Source of the DNA: Triplophysa rosa
Taxonomy: Eukaryota; Chordata; Actinopteri; Cypriniformes; Nemacheilidae
DNA: 64,000 nucleotides
Direction of reading: 5' to 3'
NCBI RefSeq assembly: GCF_024868665.1
Contig: NC_079906.1
Location: forward strand, 11,962,529-12,026,528
The notes below the pieces were generated by a model. That model worked only from the letters and a program-made list of their open reading frames with translations, was not told where the DNA came from and ran no database searches. This document shows, piece after piece, positions 35,983-47,210 of this stretch. How positions within the stretch are numbered: position 1 is the stretch's first letter; each line of letters begins with the position of its first letter. Made by a program: the position numbers and the translations under genes.

Positions 35983-36338
35983 TTAAAGGGACAGTTCACC
36001 CAAAAATACAAATTCTGTCTTCATTTTCAGGTACTCGCCCTCGACTTTGATGAACAAAGAGAAAGATATTTGGAAGAATGCTTGTATCCAAACAGTTCTT
36101 GGCCACCATTGACTACTACCATAGTAGGAACAATTACAATGGTAGTCAAAGGTGCCCCAGAAAAGTTTGCTTTCCTACATTCTTAAAAAAGATCTTCTTT
36201 TGAGTTCAACAGAACAAAGAAATGTATAAAGTAAATTTTCCAACTTTTTTTATTTACAAATTTATACAGGTTTGGAACAAGTTGAGGGTGAGTAAATGAA
36301 GACAGAATTTTCATTTTTTGGTTGAACCGTTTCTTTAA
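35983..36338. mobile_element. Angel-like foldback element, longer subfamily
   Basis: 356 bp, TTAA at 35983-35986 and 36335-36338. Left end AAAGGGACAGTTCACCCAAA, right end TTTTTTGGTTGAACCGTTTC. This copy has TATTTGGAAGAATGCTTG rather than ATTTTGAAGAATGTTGG, and its centre is CCATTGACTACTACCATAGT mirrored by ACAATGGTAGTCAAAGGTGC. A 30-bp T-rich duplication of TTTATACAGG context has lengthened the right arm. Confidence 0.88.
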
Positions 36339-37719
36339 GTGGAAAACCACTCATGTAGACTTTGGCAAAGGAGAAAGAAAAACGCCAGGCTCTGGAAAAT
36401 ACTAACAGCTTTAAATGGCAGCTGGACTTTGTTTCTCACTCCTGACTGACAACGTCTATTTCATTTCTGCTGTTCATTTCTGAAGTTTAGAGATATTCTA
36501 CACGACAGCCTGACATATTGACCTTTCTCATCACCACCACTTCAGTCTCACAACCACGAAAGCGTAAATCACACAGCGAGAAAGAAATCCATCAGCTCAT
36601 TTGGGTTGCTCTCTCACTTGGCATCTCTCTTCCGTTCCCTTTAGTTACAACTTCAAGCCTACAGATCATAAGCAACTGAGTTGCATTTGCCGAGAAATAG
36701 AAAAGAATGTGCAGAGGAAGGTAGACGGGCGTACCGTCCCACGAGAGCTTACGTGCGATCTTTTATTCAGGGAATGTGAGTGAACTCGGCTCGTTTCAAT
36801 CAACGCAAGGCAATGCAAGGCAACACAGAAGAGGGGCTCGGGTTCTGTAACCCCCAAAACAAAAGCGTTCCGTTGCGTATCCCTACTGTACAGGGGGTTA
36901 AAGTAGTGATTAGTTGATGTTGTTGCTCTGAAGGCCTAATGAGCTGTTGGACTCTAAATGGATCGCACACTTGAAGACAATCGATATCTCCTCTGCTAAA
37001 CCAGCCGAGGAGGGATTTCCTCAGGGAGGCTGAGGTGGCTATTTTTCCTGCCTGCATTTCCAAATCATTGCTATCAGCTTTGTTACATGGATCACCAAAG
37101 TGTCATTCGTGATTGCTGCGATCACAGATCAATATCGAGGAAAAATGTTAAAATGAGCGGGAGAGTGACATGGCAAAGAGTGACTTGGCTGGTCTCTTTT
37201 GGTTTGTTTGTTTTATTCCCCTGTGCTGCTTGCGCAGGAAATTGACTCGGGCAGAGAGGAAAAACACAGTAAAATGGATGTTCTTGTTGGCAGCAGTGAC
37301 CCCATCTCTTCCCTGCAATCATCCGGGCCGGTTTCTGCCGCTCCTCGACGCGGTCACGCGGCGCTGTCACAGCCAATCGCTTTTATTTTCAACCATTATT
37401 CATTTTCGTGCTAATCTGTTAAGTCCCCGTGCCCTCACTTCCTGAAAACATTTATTAGAGCATTCAAAGAGCCAGACAGACAAACTGCTCTACTGTCTTG
37501 AGGAGTTATGTGATGGATGAAAAGTGATTTGAGAGACTGTGTCTGTAATTTGGCTTGGAGGAACAAATTGTTTCGAAGGGATGATTTGTTACAGGGTCCA
37601 TTGGTAATGTAAGCACATTTCATTTAAGCTCAGCTTGGCTATAGTTGTTTATTTTATTTTTTTATTGTTCAAGCCATTTGTCATTGGCTGAGCATGTAGG
37701 TAAGCACCTGAAAGTTCTT
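36339..37719. other. Unique DNA, no gene seen
   Basis: A GC-rich patch at 37318-37375 (GGGCCGGTTTCTGCCGCTCC) and several mutually overlapping frames on both strands (37122-37445), none with family features. Confidence 0.5.
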
Positions 37720-37905
37720 GTCTTAAACATAAAATAAGATATTTTGAGAAATGTCTCAATGATTTTGTGTCCATACAATGGACGTCAATGGGGCCCCAAA
37801 TTGTTTGGTCACCAGCGTTCTTCAAAATATCTTTTGTTTTCTGCAGAAGAAAGAAAGCCATACAGGTTTGGAATGACATGAAGGTGAACAAACGATGAAA
37901 GTCCT
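37720..37905. mobile_element. Angel-like foldback element, left-truncated
   Basis: Begins at AAACATAAAATAAGATATTT; hinge GTGTCCATACAATGGACGTC; right arm GTTTTCTGCAGAAGAAAGAA. Both TTAA termini and the GTGAACTATCCC motif are lost. Confidence 0.8.
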
Positions 37906-40900
37906 TTTCAGCAGCCAAGTCAACTATTAGAAATATACTGACTGCTTAATACAAACTATGAATCCATGTCAGAACACCAGAGAACGATCCATCCCCCTTT
38001 TATTATAAGACAACACAGTCCATTAAATTCTTACCCAGCATGCACCTGCTACTTTTCTGGAATGCAGCACAATATTCCTATACTGTATAACACATCATAT
38101 TGGTTTCAAGCAAGGTGGCTTACGTAATAGCCTTCTCAGTTCTGTTTGGAAAAAAATCAACCAGTTATCACAAGTTATTTAATCTGCTTGTGATGGCTGG
38201 TATCTGAGAAGAGTGAAGTGCAATACACAAGGACTTCAAGAGGTGGAGTCTGCAGATATGTAATCACCACCATGAAAACTCTTTTCTCTCTGAAGAGAAA
38301 CTTCATTCCTGCCTTCCATAAATCATTTCAGCCCAATGTCAGTTTGTCGGACGCTTTGAAATACAGAACATGACTTTTCCTGCGCAGAGCTCAAAGGAAA
38401 CCATGGATGCGGGGTGAGACCTCAAGAATACCAATTTCAGCTGTCTGTTCGGAGAGAAGTGAAAATGTCCACTAACTCTTCTGGCCTTCTTGAGAATATA
38501 GTTAAAAGTTCTAACAAAAAATACTGTTTAATAAAATAATATAAGAACATGCTGAAAGTGAAGCGGATAAATTATACCTCACGGGTGAAGGCTCATATTC
38601 CAGTTGTTTCTGAGTATAGTTGGGTGGGAACACATTACACAATTGAAAAACTACAAATGTTATTAAAAGCGCTGAAGTTTAGTTCTCAGATACTGCTGAC
38701 TCTTAACTGGAAAAATAGCAGGTAAATGCATGTGCTTTTGTGTAGGTAAATCAGCTATTTGTTGTCTTCAACACTGCAACAATAGAGCAATTAGAATAAT
38801 GAAAAAGTCATGGACAGTTTGGCAAAGTATGTTTGTGGAAATGAGCCATGTTTAATTATTAAATAAAATACCTGTTGGGAATTTTGGATTTTGGAATAGT
38901 GTTAGTCATCGCTATGGACACTTATTGTTTTATCTGTCTTTGACGATACTATGACACCAAAAAATGAGTAACAAGTGATATTGTAAGAAATTTTAATCGT
39001 CAGTGTACTTTACTCATTGTACAATTACATTCCTATGATACAGCAGTTATATACTGTATATTCTGCATCTTTCGCGTTGTCATGCTGACAGTACTTACAG
39101 CAAACAGAATCTCTAAATCCATACTGTGATTCTAACGCAAAATCCTATACATAGGGTAATTTCAAAGTCAACACTAATAACAGGCAGGACAGCCGAATAA
39201 CAGCTAAATACAACAGAGTTCCATGCAGATAACTATGACACATAAGCATTTTCCATACAATGTGCACTTACACTAAACACTGTGTATCTGGCCATCTGGT
39301 GTACACATTTTAGAAGGGTAATGTTGTGGCAATAATGAAAATAATGTTGTAAAATGACAATCCTTAACATTTTTATTACTACCACAACACATTCACTGCT
39401 TTCATGGTTGAGGGAAATAACTATTCAAATGTATGCAATGTGTTACCTCTAGTTTCAACACGTCTAGCCCCGCCGCTTTCGGAAAGCTGTAATCATTAAA
39501 TACGTAAAGAGTCCACGATCGAGAATGCTCGTATCACAGTGCTTCTCAAGGTTTTATTTTGTTTATTGTGACTATACTACTTCCACAATTGATACTATAA
39601 AATGACATAGTAAACTGGATAAGTATCCAAAACTGTCGTGCCTACACAATGTAAAAAATCAAATACATTTAAAGGGTAAAATATTTAATAATTTCAAATG
39701 TAAGTGATATTTAAGGTCATTTAGCCTACTATAGTATGTGACAAACATGCGGGCAACTTAAACCAATGTGACGACACAAAGACTGAGAAAGTGCTGGGTT
39801 TACATTCATCATTTGAGGGGGACATCATGTAAAAGCATTTAATCATTTTAACTTCCAGTTCATTATATATAAAAACTGAATATTTATCTCAATCTAAACT
39901 TGATTCTGTCATCCCTGGGGATTAAATGTGATGTTTTCTGATAAAAACCTATGAAGGGGGTGTTTTGTTTTGGCAGATAGGAAAAACTGAGAAAATCTGA
40001 GCTTTTATTTAACGCTGTCAAATGAAAAGCATGCTGTGAAATGAATGAGGAGTTGCTGCCTCGTTGATTTTTACAACTTCATAAAAATTACATGGCTATT
40101 TCTTTTATCAAATTTACTAACCCCTATAACTGTAAATGGAACTTTGTTCAGTGAACTGTGCCAGGTCGCCTACAGATCCCAAAGCCAGTAAAATGATCTT
40201 CAATCCTGTAATTTCTCAGTTGGAGATGGGCAGTCAGAATGAATGAAAGAAAGAAAGAATAGTGAAGGCGAAGAGAAAGAATTGTGAAGTTTAGAGAAAG
40301 AGAGCTTTCATTTGAGTGGGAGAGTAAGTGAGAGAGAGACCAGGAGTTAAATCTTATGCTAGGTAGAAACACCTCCATAGTTCTCCGTTGCACACTGGTA
40401 GGTTTCAGGATAAGTCAATAACAGGACCATGTAACACCAACGACTTCTTTCATTGATTTGCTGAGGGGAAAAACATCCTTGAGTTTTCTTTTCGGTGTTG
40501 GTTTCCTACTAAAACAAAAAGCTTGGACTATGTGGCATTAGAGGGAGGGACTCTAGACAAAATTTGATTGGACAAAAATCTGGGTAGTGCAAGATGAGTC
40601 ATCATAATTTTTGGTTCTTTTCCTGGACTGTACATTTAAAAATATTTGTATATTTCATTGGGTCATTTCTTTGAGGTCAGCACAAATATGCAATATTTTT
40701 TTATTGAATTTCACCATTGTTTAATATCCTATAAAATAAAATCTCCCCCTTCAATTGGAACATAATCAGAATGGCATATGGCAGCTCACTGACAGCCGAT
40801 CATTATCCAACAAATGTTCACCATTAAAAGTGAAAATAAATAAGCATTGTTACCTTGGTTACTTTCACCTTTAAGGCTAGTAAAGTGGGAATTACAGAAT

Positions 40901-41930
40901 ATTGACAAAAACAAAGTACAGCAAACACACTGATCAAAATGTGAATGGGAGAAATTCGGACAGAAAATCCATGTAGGCTTAACAGTAAGAAGCCTGGCTC
41001 AGGAACCAATTCTTGTCCTTGACTTTGGCTGACTCCCATTGTATGAATTAGTTTGGCTATTTGCCTTGGATAAGGAGGTGTGCTTGATCCTTACCACATA
41101 AAAACATGAGCCAAAATACGTCGCGCTGGCCACATATACTGTACCCGGACAGCTTATTGCTTTACACAAGGCATATAAAATCATTTAAATTAAATATACA
41201 ACAATAAACCAATTCATTCCTTTAAATGAAATGAGCTTCTGTCCATAAGAGCAGATGCACCCAATGAAAGAGGGGTTATGCAGACACGTCTATAAACACA
41301 TTCAAAGACTCATAAAAATGCCATAAAAATGAAATGGATCACAGGGAGAAAAATACAGCGACAGAACCCCAGATGTTATTAATGGTGGCGTGGTTTCCCA
41401 CTGGTCGTCCACATCTAGCTCAAGTTCTGGGAGAAAAGCCAACACGGCAAGTTTGGCACTATGACAATGACGTACAGTACACACAGGAAATTGTGTGTGG
41501 ACAACAATCCCCTGAACTATAAGCGTTCAAAGGAACAATGATATATGTAGCAGGGGATATGACCGAGCCATGGTCAATTACTTAAAAACAAATCCCTGGA
41601 GATTCTTTCCATCTGTGGCCTTGCAAGTGTACAGTCTACAGACAGTAGATCTGTAGCATATTACTCCGTTACTTACAGCATGTGCCAAGTACTGCAAGTA
41701 TGCAGGTTCTCATCAGTGGTAATGCCAGTAATTCCAGGCAAATATCAACCATAGAATGAAAAAAATCAGATATGTTTCTGATGTCTGGACTCTGTCATCA
41801 GGGGTTTTGTAAAATAAACAGACGATCCAATAAATTGGTAATAGATTCATTCTCTGAATCTGAAACTGTAACATCTATAATGCTAAAATTGCCCTAATAC
41901 GTTACAAAAGCGATCCACTCATGCATTTGC
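37906..41930. other. Long unique interval, no gene seen
   Basis: Four kilobases without a recognised repeat. Purine-rich GAAAGA patch at 40240-40345. Frames at 40148-40393, 40824-41039, 40999-41184, 41302-41484 (minus) and 41334-41522 (plus) lack protein features. No splice-bounded exon stood out. Confidence 0.5.
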
Positions 41931-41939
41931 ATGACCTAA

Positions 41940-42590
41940 TGATAAGCAATACATTTTTACAGAATGTTTTGTTGTTAGTAAATACCAATTGTTCATTATC
42001 TGTTCATGTTAATTCATTGTGCATCAACATGTTAACAGTATCACTTATGTATTAAGAAATGTTCAAATTAAATGTTCAGTGTATGAAATTTAGCAGCATC
42101 TAGCAGTGAGGTTGCGAATTACAACCAACGGCTCACTCCACCACTCACTTTCGAAGCATTACAATGTCTGACACAGAACACACAGAAACTAAGATGTAGT
42201 CATGTTTATGCTTCTTTTCTGAAGGAGATAACGTATTTATGATGCGCTCTGTAGAGCAGTTTGTGTGTTTAGTGCTACTGTAGAAACAACATGGTGAATT
42301 CCATGTAAGGGGACCCGTGGTGTGCGTAGATAGAAATAGCTCATTCTAAGGAAATAAAAACATAACGCTTCATTATGTAAGCTCTTTATACACCTCTGAA
42401 GACATAGTTATATATATTATATTGCATTTCTGTCAATCGATTCTACAAAAAATGACAGCACCTTTAACATTAACTAAGATTTATGAACACTGTAGAAGTA
42501 TTGTTCATTGATTAACAATGTAAACTAGTAGTTAAGAATTGTTCACGAAACCTAAAAAGTGAATTTATAATAAAGTTTTCTCCCAATTTA
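41940..42590. mobile_element. Cyprinid foldback repeat interrupted by a nested element
   Basis: Left part GTTGTTAGTAAATACCAATT with GTTCATGTTAATTCATTG; right part ATTAACTAAGATTTATGAAC, GTATTGTTCATTGATTAACA and TAATAAAGTTTTC. These are the two arms of a common cyprinid repeat made of ATTAACTAA/TTGTTCATT motifs. They are separated by a 400-bp TTAA-flanked insertion. Outer limits approximate. Confidence 0.65.
42068..42467. mobile_element. TTAA-flanked DNA element nested in the foldback repeat
   Basis: TTAA at 42068-42071 and 42464-42467. Ends read TTAAATGTTCAGTGTATG and AATGACAGCACCTTTAA. The interior includes CAGCATCTAGCAGTGAGGTT, GGAGATAACGTATTTATGAT and GTAAGGGGACCCG, a string that I recall from a repeated zebrafish family with AAAGGTGC ends. 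No coding frame. Confidence 0.75.
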
Positions 42591-42639
42591 GCCAATCTGT
42601 CTTTCTGTTCAAGAGCAGTTTTCTGGCAACAACATTCCT

Positions 42640-43041
42640 GCAGTAAAAACTGTAAATTTTCCTCTGAAAGTACTTAGTCAGTAAAAATATCTAGTTTAAA
42701 CAAGATAAATTTACCCCAGAAGCAAAATTGCTTATGATAACAATACGACTTGTTTTTATATCTTATCTTTAGCTCATCTAAGTTTATTAGTGTATTGGCA
42801 AATTGGTTTTTTTTCTTTTTATTGTCAGCAACAAACCTCAAAAAACGTTGTTTGATTTAAATTTAAGTAAAAAATAATAACTGTTTGCCAATCCTGTAAG
42901 ACAAACTTAATTCCCGACATCGCCTCTGAAAACAACTCTCACTGTAATATCTTGTGCAATTTCGCTTCTCAAGTAATCTATCTTGTTAAGATACTTCAAC
43001 TGAAAAATAAGACTGATTAAGAAAATGATTTTTTTGCAGCA
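42640..43041. mobile_element. GCAGTAAAAATATCT / GATTTTTTTGCAG repeat
   Basis: Starts near GCAGTAAAAACTG, has AAACAAGATAAATTTACC and AGAAGCAAAATTGCTTATGA, and ends CTTGTTAAGATACTTCAACT then GAAAATGATTTTTTTGCAG. Motif order matches a widespread teleost repeat with inverted GCAGT-type ends. Class not certain. Confidence 0.55.
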
Positions 43042-43646
43042 CGAGAGGCGCGATGCAATGTGGGAGAGAAAATAAAGCTTAAATTTACGTAACCTGAAAA
43101 CATTGTGGGGGGACAAAAGTGAATTTGGTCAACAATACGGCAAGCGTTCCCTAGTTTCCCATATAGGCTTAAGTGACCGAGGCACTTGAGAGCGTGTATA
43201 CTCTGCAGTCCAATCCAATAAAGGAGTTAAGCATTACAGTCCCTATCCTTCCCAACCGGCCATCCAGCGCGACCACACCAGAAGAAGAAAAAAATCAAAT
43301 AAAGGAATCTGAGTCAGAGCGAGCAGACTTTAAAGCTGCCAAACAATCATCTGCAGTCGCTTTGGCAGACAGCAGACCAATATACCGAGCTCATATGCTG
43401 ACTGTCTCTCTCCAAGCCATGGCTGTGTATACAGCTATTGTGATGCATGGCTGCCCGACTTAATGGGCTACATAAGCACTGATGCCTCCATGCCTGGTGG
43501 ACGTTTACTCCGATGCCGGTCTGACAGCGTGGGCCTGTTCATCATTCTGACACTTCATAAACACAGTGTTGCCAATAATTGACAAACGAATGGATTCTGG
43601 GTGTGTCAGCGGGTCGGACGGCATGGATGGAAGGGGGTTAAGTATC

Positions 43647-43648
<2 letters not shown>
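43042..43648. other. Unique DNA, no confident gene
   Basis: A 96-codon frame (43173-43463) begins at GTG, not ATG, and has no domain; it is treated as chance although its composition is less biased than most. Confidence 0.45.

Positions 43649-43649
<1 letters not shown>

Positions 43650-43678
<29 letters not shown>
43650..43678. repeat. (TG)n microsatellite
   Basis: Fourteen uninterrupted TG units. Confidence 0.95.
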
Positions 43679-43680
<2 letters not shown>

Positions 43681-44094
43681 GGTACATGTTTTCAAATCAA
43701 TTTAGGAGTGAAAGCCATCATTCATTTCAAAGTAATTTATGGATACTTCCCTTCATATAATAAATTAACCCAATTCCTTCATACTAAACATCTATCACAG
43801 CCTGCAAAGGAGCCCATCATTACCCCATTACAGCATTATAACATCATGATCTTGCTAAACTGGCTAGACGGTTGACAGAAAGTGTGGATGAAAATACAAA
43901 ACAGCCTTCTCTGTTGGAAAATCTAGCAAGTAGCTATGTTTCAAACACTGTTACTAGCTTCTAGCTGGTCTGAACTGGGTTTGTGGAACATGGTAGTACA
44001 TAGTCAATCAATAACCAGATTTAAAACAAGCTTTATATACTGTATATATAGCCTCAAAATATTTAGACCATTCCAAAATTATTTTTGGCACACA
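43679..44094. other. Unique DNA, no gene seen
   Basis: No repeat or gene recognised. Confidence 0.5.
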
Positions 44095-44228
44095 GGAACG
44101 CATACAGGAGAAGGGAGAGGGGGCATGACACGTGACTCGAGTCAGATTCGAACCTGGGTCCCCCCAAGTCAACAGCTCATAATAAATGTCTGAAGCATGT
44201 GCAACGACCCCTGCACTACAGCTTTGAC
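44095..44228 (-). mobile_element. tRNA-derived SINE fragment
   Basis: On the minus strand an A box TAGTGCAGGGG (44208-44218) fits TRGYNNARNGG, and a B box GGTTCGAATCT (44144-44154) fits GGTTCGANNCC with one change. Spacing is about 53 nt. The B box is followed by the kind of GACTCGAG/CCCCCTCTCC context seen in fish tRNA-SINE bodies. It cannot be a functional tRNA: arms do not pair into a cloverleaf as far as can be judged. Confidence 0.6.
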
Positions 44229-44575
44229 CTCAACTAGATATAGCTGGGTCAGTGACTTTAATCTAGTCTAAACTGTGAGTGAGAAATTCTTTTTTTTTGA
44301 GAAATGTTATTGCAACGCATCCAAAAAAAGTCATAAAACTCAGGAAACATTCATGCAAAGCGCCCAGGGTTTTAGGAACGAGTGTGTGTGCGCAGAAGCC
44401 TGGGAAATGTAATTACAGAACCAGGCTATTTAAAATGAAAAGAAATTCCTGTAACAAAAAAAGACAAAAAAAGAGAAAAACAAAATCAACCGGCGCAGTC
44501 GTCGTTTTCGTTCTGAGGCCGCTAATTTTGCGAGACGTTTCCCAGAGTGATTTCCTCCCTGTGCTCTGCATCTTT
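44229..44575. other. Unique DNA upstream of a small ORF
   Basis: A-rich stretch 44446-44490, then a CpG-containing patch (CGGCGCAGTCGTCGTTTTCG) around 44491-44515. No named repeat. Confidence 0.45.
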
Positions 44576-44585
44576 GAATAAAAGG
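44576..44585 (+). promoter_or_regulatory. TATA-like box upstream of small ORF
   Basis: GAATAAAAGG is a weak TATA-like sequence 30 bp before the ATG at 44615. Transcription from it would start only a few bases before the ATG, so it is a doubtful promoter for this frame. Confidence 0.12.
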
Positions 44586-44614
44586 AGAGACAGACAGTAA
44601 GAACAGGAGACAGG

Positions 44615-44785
44615 ATGAATGGTATGAGTCATAAGACATTTGTTCTCTGTGTTTCTCTGCTCATCTCCTGTCTGACTGTGTGGAGCTGCAGAGCCAGCAG
44701 GACAAAGGCTCTGCTGAATACCGAGTCTGGAAGAGGAAGCTGTGGCCTGTGGCTGAAGCAGGCTGCTACTGCCGGGCCTGAATGA
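44615..44785 (+). CDS. Candidate small secreted peptide ORF (56 codons), unproven
   Basis: Product not recognised. The frame starts ATG with A at -3 and ends TGA. Residues 1-8 (MNGMSHKT) form a short polar, weakly basic start; residues 9-23 (FVLCVSLLISCLTVW) are a hydrophobic core; SCRA at 24-27 could be a signal peptidase site, leaving a 29-residue tail (SRTKALLNTES...) with one Cys after cleavage. This is the arrangement of a secreted peptide or of a first coding exon. A splice donor inside the frame is not obvious. The opposite strand is also open across the whole region, which weakens the case, and no neighbour supports it. A chance hydrophobic frame is the main alternative. Confidence 0.17.
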   Translation: MNGMSHKTFVLCVSLLISCLTVWSCRASRTKALLNTESGRGSCGLWLKQAATAGPE

Positions 44786-45377
44786 GCCCTGCGTGTTTCT
44801 GCTGGACACTGCTTTATAGGGTCTGTTCCCTTGGAAACCCATCATAATCACAGATTGGACTGAGGGCTGATGAACAGCACAATGCTCTCAATGTGCTCGA
44901 GAAGACCACCAGACTAAGTCACCTACTGTACGACAGTATGGTCATGCTACGGCAAGCACTAATGCCTTAGAGCTTGCTATGACCAGACTAGAAACGCATA
45001 CGCAGAGCAAACAACAAGCCTGGTTATTGGAATCTATTCTGCGACCTTAAGAGACCTGATCTTATAGTTAATGGTCTTACAGATCAATAGTTATCAGGAT
45101 TGTTCTTTTACACTGAGTAGAAAGCTTCAACATCTGGTAAAGTGTGTCATGACTTTCAATGTTGAAATGTTTTTCTTATTTAATCTTAAATGCAACTTGT
45201 GAAAAATGTTTTGAAAAATGATACACATACTTAATAGCACCATGAATAGAGTACAATGGTGTGATTACAAACCTATAGGCAATTATTTTCAGTTAGTTTT
45301 GTCAATGAACATTTTATTTACATTTTTTATATATTTCATAATATCATGTTTTTTAACTTCTGTCCATACTGTCTGTA
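44786..45377. other. Unique DNA, no gene seen
   Basis: No named repeat; short frame 45218-45451 runs into the next element. Confidence 0.45.
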
Positions 45378-45677
45378 TTAAAGGAATAGTTCAGCCAAAA
45401 ATGAAAATTCTGTCATCATTTACTCCATCATGTCATTCCAAACCTGTATGAGTTTCTTTCTTCTGCAGAACACAAAAGAAGATATTTTGAAGAACATTGG
45501 TAACCAACAACACTGACCCCCTTTGACATCCATTGTATGAACACGAAACCACAGTGACATTTCTCAAAATCTTCTTTTGTGTTCCACAGAGGACTCATAT
45601 AGGCTAAAGGTTCTGAATGACTTGAGGGTGAATAAATAATGACAACATTTTTATTTTGGGGTGAACTATCCCCTTAA
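45378..45677. mobile_element. Angel-like foldback element with TTAA at both ends
   Basis: 300 bp, TTAA at 45378-45381 and 45674-45677. Very well preserved left arm (GGAATAGTTCAGCCAAAAAT; CTTCTGCAGAACACAAAAGA). The right arm has diverged (GTTCCACAGAGGACTC) and the hinge CCTTTGACATCCATTGTATG lost part of its mirror. Confidence 0.9.
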
Positions 45678-45684
45678 CATGCAT

Positions 45685-45768
45685 TTACTGTAAAGCTGCT
45701 GTGCAACAAAGCAAAATTGTAAAAAAGCACTATAGAAAGAAATCTGAATTGAATTAAGCTTCATCATA
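45685..45768 (+). mobile_element. L2-like LINE 3' tail fragment
   Basis: TACTGTAAAGCTGCTGTGCA then ATTGTAAAAAAGCACTATAG and CTGAATTGAATTAA. This is the same class of 3' tail as at 20823, here only about 80 bp long, placed directly after an Angel copy. Confidence 0.6.
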
Positions 45769-45774
45769 ATAATT

Positions 45775-46122
45775 TGTTACATTTATATAGCGCTTTTCTG
45801 GCTACTCAAAGCGCTTTTACATCGAATGGGGGAATCTCCTCAACCACCACCAATGTGCAGCATCCACCTGGATGATGCGACGGCAGCCATATTGCGCCAG
45901 AACGCCCACCACACACCAGTTTATTGGTGGGGTGGAGAGGAGAGAGAGTTGCGAGCCAATTAGTACATATGGGGATGATCAGGAGGCCATGATGTATAGA
46001 GGCAAATTTGGCCAGGATGCCAGGGTTACACCCCTACTCTTATTCAAAGGACATCCTGGGATTTTTAATGACCACAGAGGGTCAGGACCTCGGTTTAACG
46101 TCTCTTCCAAAGGACAGACATA
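45775..46122 (+). mobile_element. Conserved teleost repeat (ATATAGCGCTTTTCTGG ... CCTCGGTTTAACGTCTC)
   Basis: Motifs in order: TTTATATAGCGCTTTTCTGG, GCAGCATCCACCTGGATGAT, CGCCCACCACACACCAG, GGCAAATTTGGCCAGGATGC, GGGATTTTTAATGACCACAG, GACCTCGGTTTAACGTCTC. I recognise this string from many fish genomes as a strongly conserved interspersed repeat whose class I cannot name with certainty. The 83-codon frame at 45872-46123 lies entirely inside it. Confidence 0.65.
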
Positions 46123-47104
46123 ATATACATTGACAACTATAAATAAATAAGTCATTTGTGGGTTAATCTTCCCAAAAAACTAAAAACTATCAAAACACTG
46201 CTGATTCTCATGCGATGCAAAAATGTAACATTATATTCATAATTGCATGAAGTTATTGCATGAAGTTTTTATCCCAAGCGATTTAAAAATGAGAAATTAT
46301 CAATTTCAGATTATGTTTTTACTAGAGATGCACCTGATTGCAGTGTTCTTTGCCGATTTCGGTTTCAGATTTTATTATAAGTGAAACCTGCCGATTCCGA
46401 TTTTTGCCAATTCCGATTTTCTATCCACAAACTATAATTGACAGTATACTGTATATAAAACCATATTAACTTTCCTTCAATGCACTTTTTTTTATTTTCG
46501 TTACATAAATGATTGAACATTACAATTTCCCCAAATTTCCCTAAATGCAGTTCTCCAAGCTGCATTAAATTACAGAATCTTCTCTTTCCCGAACAACTCT
46601 TAAATTGAAGAACTCTGTGACTGAAAAGAAGTACAAATAATAAAATATAACTAAACATGTCACTTAATTTACTTTTTTCATTTTTGTACTCATCTCACAA
46701 AAGTCTAAGATAACAATAAAATACTTCAACTTTATTCTTGACTGTTTATGAAACTAACATTGCTTTATTTCATTTTTTCTGAAATGTAAAATATATTGTC
46801 TTTATCTTGTGTCTGTAGTATTAAAAGAAGTGGGTTGATTTTTGCTGCAACTTCAATAAAAAAGTTTAAAATCTTATGAGTGAATTCTACTCTAAAGATG
46901 TAAATGTATTTGCAGTTTTTTGAGTTAGTAAAGAACTCAGTCAGATATATATCCCACATATTGGTGATTTATTCATTTTTTTATATTTTGGATTTTTAAA
47001 AACAAGTAGAAGTCGTGTTGAATGTCATTTTACCCAGGTGAAATGACCACAGTTTTAACGTAAGACAAGAAATCAGGTTGAAGGGAATTTACGTTTGTTT
47101 TACG

Positions 47105-47148
47105 TAAAAACGAAAAGCGCTACATAAATAAAATTGAATTGAATTACG
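47105..47148 (+). mobile_element. Ultra-short LINE 3' tail insertion
   Basis: Relative to copy B, copy A has a 44-bp gain containing GAAAAGCGCTACATAAATAA then AATTGAATTGAA. TTAC precedes and follows it (GTTTTAC / AATTAC), fitting a short target duplication. This looks like a reverse-transcribed insertion that kept only about 36-40 bases of the LINE tail. Confidence 0.7.
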
Positions 47149-47210
47149 CAGAGTGAACGACTTCAACATGAGTTTAGCATGTGTCACAGTTTAGCATCAC
47201 TGTTAGCATA

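Noticed and set aside
43173..43463. 96-codon frame with somewhat protein-like composition
   Set aside because: Starts at GTG, has no recognised motif and no transcription signals.
44095..44228. Functional tRNA gene
   Set aside because: A and B boxes are present, but the body does not appear to form a cloverleaf and the context is SINE-like.
45872..46123. 83-codon frame in conserved sequence
   Set aside because: It lies entirely within a widespread teleost repeat, so sequence conservation there reflects repeat copies, not a gene.
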